Assembly (NCBI GenBank): GCA_017613225.1
Contig: JAGAEH010000105.1
Span: 1 to 7,788 of the forward strand
Origin: Lachnospiraceae bacterium
Lineage (GTDB): Bacteria; Bacillota; Clostridia; Lachnospirales; Lachnospiraceae
Reading direction: 5' to 3'
DNA: 7,788 nucleotides
The number at the start of each line of letters is the position of its first letter. The first letter of the stretch is position 1. The notes under the pieces were generated by a model. That model saw only the letters and a list, made by a program, of their open reading frames with translations, had not been told where the DNA came from and did not search any database. The translations under genes were made by a program, and so were the position numbers. Below, piece by piece: positions 5,558 through 7,788 of this stretch.

Positions 5558-6472
5558 TTAGTGCTCGTTGATGTACCGGCAGGCTGCCAGCGCCGCCACA
5601 GCGCCGTCCGCCGCGGCGGTGGTCACCTGGCGCACATACTTGCTGCGGCAGTCGCCCGCCACAAAGACGCCCGGCGTTTTGGTGCAGCACTGCTCGTCCG
5701 TGTCGAAGTATCCGTAGCTGTTCAGCTCCGCCAGCTCCTTGAAGGGCTCGTTCTCCGGGATCAGGCCGATGGCCACGAACAGGCCGTCGCAGAGCACCAG
5801 ATGGGCCTCGCCGGTCACCCGGTTCTCCGCGATCACGCCCTTAAAGACGCCATCCTCCGTAAGGAGCTTGGTCAGCCGCTGGTTGGTGAAGCTGCGCACG
5901 TTGGGTTTCGCGAAAAGCACGTCCTGCAGACGCTGTTCCCCGGTGAACTTCGGCAGATCCTGCAGCATGATCACCTCGGCGCACTTATCCGCCAGCAGGA
6001 TCGCCTCCTGCAGGGCGGAGTTTCCGCCGCCGGCCACTGCAACGGTCTTGCCGGTGTAGAAATCACCGTCGCAGACCGCGCAGAAGCTGATGCCTTCGCC
6101 CACCAGGTCCTCTTCGCCTTCCAGACCCAGCATGCGGTGCTTCACGCCTGTGGCCAGGATCACGGTCCGGCCTTCGAAGGCGCTGCCTTCCTCGGTCCGG
6201 ACCACTTTATGGCTGCCCCGGTCCTCTACGCCGGTCACGGTCTCGATCTCGATCTCCGCGCCCTGGTTCAAGATCTGGTCCAGCATCTGCTCCGCCAGCT
6301 CATTGCCGCTGATGGAGATGGTGCCGGGATAGTTTTCCACCTTAGGGGAGTGGGTGATCTGTCCGCCAAAGCCGGTCTTTTCGATGACCAGCGCAGATTT
6401 TCCGTTGCGCAGCGCGTACAGCGCCGCTGTCATGCCGGCGGGTCCGCCGCCGACGATGATGACGTCATGCAT
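5558..6472 (-). CDS. trxB: Thioredoxin-reductase-like FAD-dependent oxidoreductase
   Basis: A 304-residue flavoprotein of normal TrxB length. The FAD-binding start is VIIVGGGPAG (4-13), the redox-active disulfide is CAVC (131-134) followed by DGDFY, the second dinucleotide motif is AGGGNSALQEA (147-157), and GVFVAGDCR (268-276) closes the FAD site. It would pass electrons to a thioredoxin or glutaredoxin-type protein; the redoxin domain fused to NrdD, encoded just upstream, is the obvious partner. The ATG at 6472 has AAGGAG upstream and matches the family start. The segment after the second glycine motif reads VIMLQDLPKFTGEQRLQD where classical enzymes have the HRRxxxRA motif that grips NADPH, so it may use NADH, NADPH in a different way, or another donor. 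The symbol denotes family, not proven NADPH activity. Confidence 0.9.
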   Translation of the reverse strand: MHDVIIVGGGPAGMTAALYALRNGKSALVIEKTGFGGQITHSPKVENYPGTISISGNELAEQMLDQILNQGAEIEIETVTGVEDRGSHKVVRTEEGSAFEGRTVILATGVKHRMLGLEGEEDLVGEGISFCAVCDGDFYTGKTVAVAGGGNSALQEAILLADKCAEVIMLQDLPKFTGEQRLQDVLFAKPNVRSFTNQRLTKLLTEDGVFKGVIAENRVTGEAHLVLCDGLFVAIGLIPENEPFKELAELNSYGYFDTDEQCCTKTPGVFVAGDCRSKYVRQVTTAAADGAVAALAACRYINEH

Positions 6473-6485
6473 GTTTGCTCCTTCT

Positions 6486-6499
6486 CTGACAGCTGTCAG
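6486..6499. repeat. 14 bp perfect palindrome upstream of trxB-like gene
   Basis: CTGACAGCTGTCAG is its own reverse complement and lies eight bases from the trxB ribosome binding site, at the edge of the REP-like repeat. The CTGTCA half also occurs in both repeat copies (as GACAG/CTGTC), so it is probably part of the same element rather than an operator. Confidence 0.45.
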
Positions 6500-6511
6500 G
6501 GATCCTTCGCT

Positions 6512-6550
6512 TCGCTCAGGATGACAGGCGGAGACCCCTTACCGGGTCTC
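6512..6550 (-). repeat. REP-like palindromic repeat, copy B (nrdD-trxB gap)
   Basis: On the minus strand the copy starts with the hairpin GAGACCC-GGTAAG-GGGTCTC (6550-6531) and continues through GCCTGTCATCCTGAGCGA (to 6512), then AGCGAAGGATCC. It matches copy A at 37 of 39 bases with one single-base gap. The TCATCCTGAGCGAAGCGAAGGATC part resembles a dispersed repeat that I recall from many bacterial genomes. It would form RNA hairpins between the two genes. Confidence 0.75.
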
Positions 6551-6563
6551 GGCCAGCTTCCTG

Positions 6564-6603
6564 TCGCTCAGGATGACAGGCCGGAGACCTCTTACAGGGT
6601 CTC
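6564..6603 (-). repeat. REP-like palindromic repeat, copy A (overlaps the end of nrdD)
   Basis: On the minus strand it starts with the hairpin GAGACC-CTGTAAGA-GGTCTC (6603-6584) and continues CGGCCTGTCATCCTGAGCGA, 53 bp upstream of copy B. Its first 12 bases are the codons GAG ACC CTG TAA, the last three residues and stop of nrdD, so the element has become part of the coding region. Confidence 0.75.
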
Positions 6604-7788
6604 GACCGTCTTTCTGCTCATGATCCAGCCCTTGATATCGCTCACGCCGCGGTACTTTTCAAAGCTGTCGCCGTTCACCATCACCAGTGTGGGGGCCTGC
6701 TTCACGCCGAACTTTTCCACCAGTTCCTTCTCCTCGTTGGCGTTCAGCGCCGTATAGGAGATGCCGGCCTTGTCCAGCAGCGCGCCGGCCGCCCTGCAGT
6801 TGGGGCAGGTGGGAGTCTTGAACAGGAAGTACTGCGTTTCGGCCATGGCAGGTTCGGGAACCGTCCGCATTCCGCCCGCGGCAGCCTCAGCCGTGGCTTC
6901 AAAGGCTACCGGCTTTAACTCCGCCGCCATGGGGGCGGAAGGCACAGCGATCACCGCCGGTCTCCCGCCGCTCACGGACGCCGCGATCTCCTGTGCCGTT
7001 GCCGTTCTTTCCGTGATGGACATATCCTCCCTTTTCACAACTACCGGCTCATCATCCACAGGCGCGGGGTTGGGGCCGCTGTGCTTCAGCACGGAACGGC
7101 CGATATTGTAAACCATGCGATCCTTGTATTCCTGTGCCTTGCCGTCGTTCCAGTTCTGCACCGGGCGGTAGTAGCCGGTGATACGGCTGTAGACTTCAGT
7201 GGTCTGACCGCAGATCGGGCACTTAAACTGCTCGCCGGTCAGATAGCCGTGGTCGCGGCAGACGGAATAGGTCGGGGACATGGTGTAATACGGCAGCTTG
7301 TAGTTCTCCGCGATCTTGCGGACCAGGTTCGCGGCAGCCTTCCAGTCAGGCAGCTTCTCGCCTAAGAAGGCGTGGAAGACGGTGCCGGAGGTGTAGAGGG
7401 TCTGCAGGTCGTCCTGGATGTCCAGGGCGGAGAACACGTCCTCGGTGTAGCCCACGGGCAGGTGGGAGGAGTTGGTGTAGTAGGGGGTGCCGTTCATATT
7501 GGCGGTGATGATGTCCGGGAACTGCTCCTTGTCGTGCTTGGCGAAGCGGTAGGTGGTGGACTCCGCCGGGGTGGCCTCCAGGTTGTACAGGTCGCCGTAG
7601 AGCTCCTGATAGTCGGACAGGCGCTCGCGCATGTGGTTGAGCACATCCCGGGTGAAGCGCTGGGTCCGCGCGTCGGTCAGATCGGCCCGGAGCCACTTGG
7701 CGTTGAGGCCCACCTCGTTCATGCCGATGAGGCCGATGGTGGAGAAGTGGTTGGCGAAGGTGCCCAGATAGCGCTTGGTGTAGGGGTA
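6592..7788 (-). CDS. nrdD: Anaerobic (class III) ribonucleotide reductase with fused C-terminal redoxin domain (N-terminus cut by window edge)
   Basis: The frame is open to the right edge, giving 398 visible residues (numbered here from Y at 7788). The NrdD catalytic part shows HFSTIGLIGMNE (14-25), NLEATPAESTTYRFAKHDK (70-88), YYTNSSHLPV (103-112) and SGTVFHAFLGE (134-144). A putative zinc site follows (Cys177, His180, Cys190, Cys193), then SRITGYYRPVQNWNDGK (201-217), whose Gly205 is the expected glycyl-radical residue. After the usual NrdD end (KDRMVYNIG) comes a low-complexity linker of about 90 residues rich in Ala, Pro and Val, then a thioredoxin-fold domain (about 318-395) with CPNC (328-331) and a cis-Pro-type QAPTL (364-368). 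NrdD reduces ribonucleoside triphosphates without oxygen; the redoxin could supply its electrons. It lies 119 bp upstream of the reductase gene. The thiyl-radical cysteine and N-terminal domain lie outside the window; no nrdG activase gene is seen. Confidence 0.95.
   Translation of the reverse strand, partial: YPYTKRYLGTFANHFSTIGLIGMNEVGLNAKWLRADLTDARTQRFTRDVLNHMRERLSDYQELYGDLYNLEATPAESTTYRFAKHDKEQFPDIITANMNGTPYYTNSSHLPVGYTEDVFSALDIQDDLQTLYTSGTVFHAFLGEKLPDWKAAANLVRKIAENYKLPYYTMSPTYSVCRDHGYLTGEQFKCPICGQTTEVYSRITGYYRPVQNWNDGKAQEYKDRMVYNIGRSVLKHSGPNPAPVDDEPVVVKREDMSITERTATAQEIAASVSGGRPAVIAVPSAPMAAELKPVAFEATAEAAAGGMRTVPEPAMAETQYFLFKTPTCPNCRAAGALLDKAGISYTALNANEEKELVEKFGVKQAPTLVMVNGDSFEKYRGVSDIKGWIMSRKTVETL

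Noticed and set aside
6512..6603. CRISPR array
   Set aside because: Only two units, each internally palindromic, with a short non-spacer gap and no cas genes; it is a REP-like repeat.
5306..6757. A very long open frame (483 codons) on the plus strand opposite the trxB-like and radical SAM genes
   Set aside because: It is antisense to well-supported genes, has no ribosome binding site, and its protein is rich in His, Gln, Arg and Ala without any recognisable domain, as expected from the mirror frame of GC-rich coding sequence.

Overview
The window reads as chromosome from a moderately GC-rich anaerobic member of the Bacillota, probably Clostridia. The reasons are a glycyl-radical (class III) ribonucleotide reductase, a PadR/HAAS regulatory pair, strong AGGAGG-type ribosome binding sites and family-level resemblance of the proteins; no rRNA or marker gene allows a closer placement. 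All but one gene lie on the minus strand.

From left to right: (1) a PhzF-family protein cut by the left edge, with its own promoter. (2) A five-gene minus-strand cluster running from 3876 down to 796: a PadR repressor, a HAAS-type membrane protein, a second small membrane-anchored protein, a lipoprotein and a YhhN/TMEM86-family (lysoplasmalogenase-like) membrane protein. It starts from a near-perfect sigma-70 promoter whose spacer and -10 box lie inside a long palindrome, most simply a PadR operator giving autorepression. The gap in the middle of the cluster holds a decayed duplicate of the end of the preceding gene. (3) A divergent, plus-strand TfoX-N-like gene with a structured leader and a good intrinsic terminator. 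(4) A radical SAM protein that seems to lack its normal C-terminus. (5) A thioredoxin-reductase-like flavoprotein preceded by an anaerobic ribonucleotide reductase (NrdD, cut by the right edge) that carries a thioredoxin-fold domain with a CPNC site fused to its C-terminus.

The most coherent functional story is at the right end. NrdD makes deoxyribonucleotides anaerobically; its fused redoxin domain is well placed to re-reduce the enzyme, and the reductase gene directly downstream could recharge that redoxin. The reductase keeps the CxxC site and both nucleotide-binding glycine motifs but lacks the arginine-rich motif normally used to bind NADPH, so its electron donor is an open question. Two copies of a palindromic, REP-like repeat sit between the two genes, and one of them supplies the last codons and stop of nrdD.

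The PadR cluster appears to be an envelope-directed regulon: all four genes after padR encode membrane or exported proteins, and none is a recognisable transporter.
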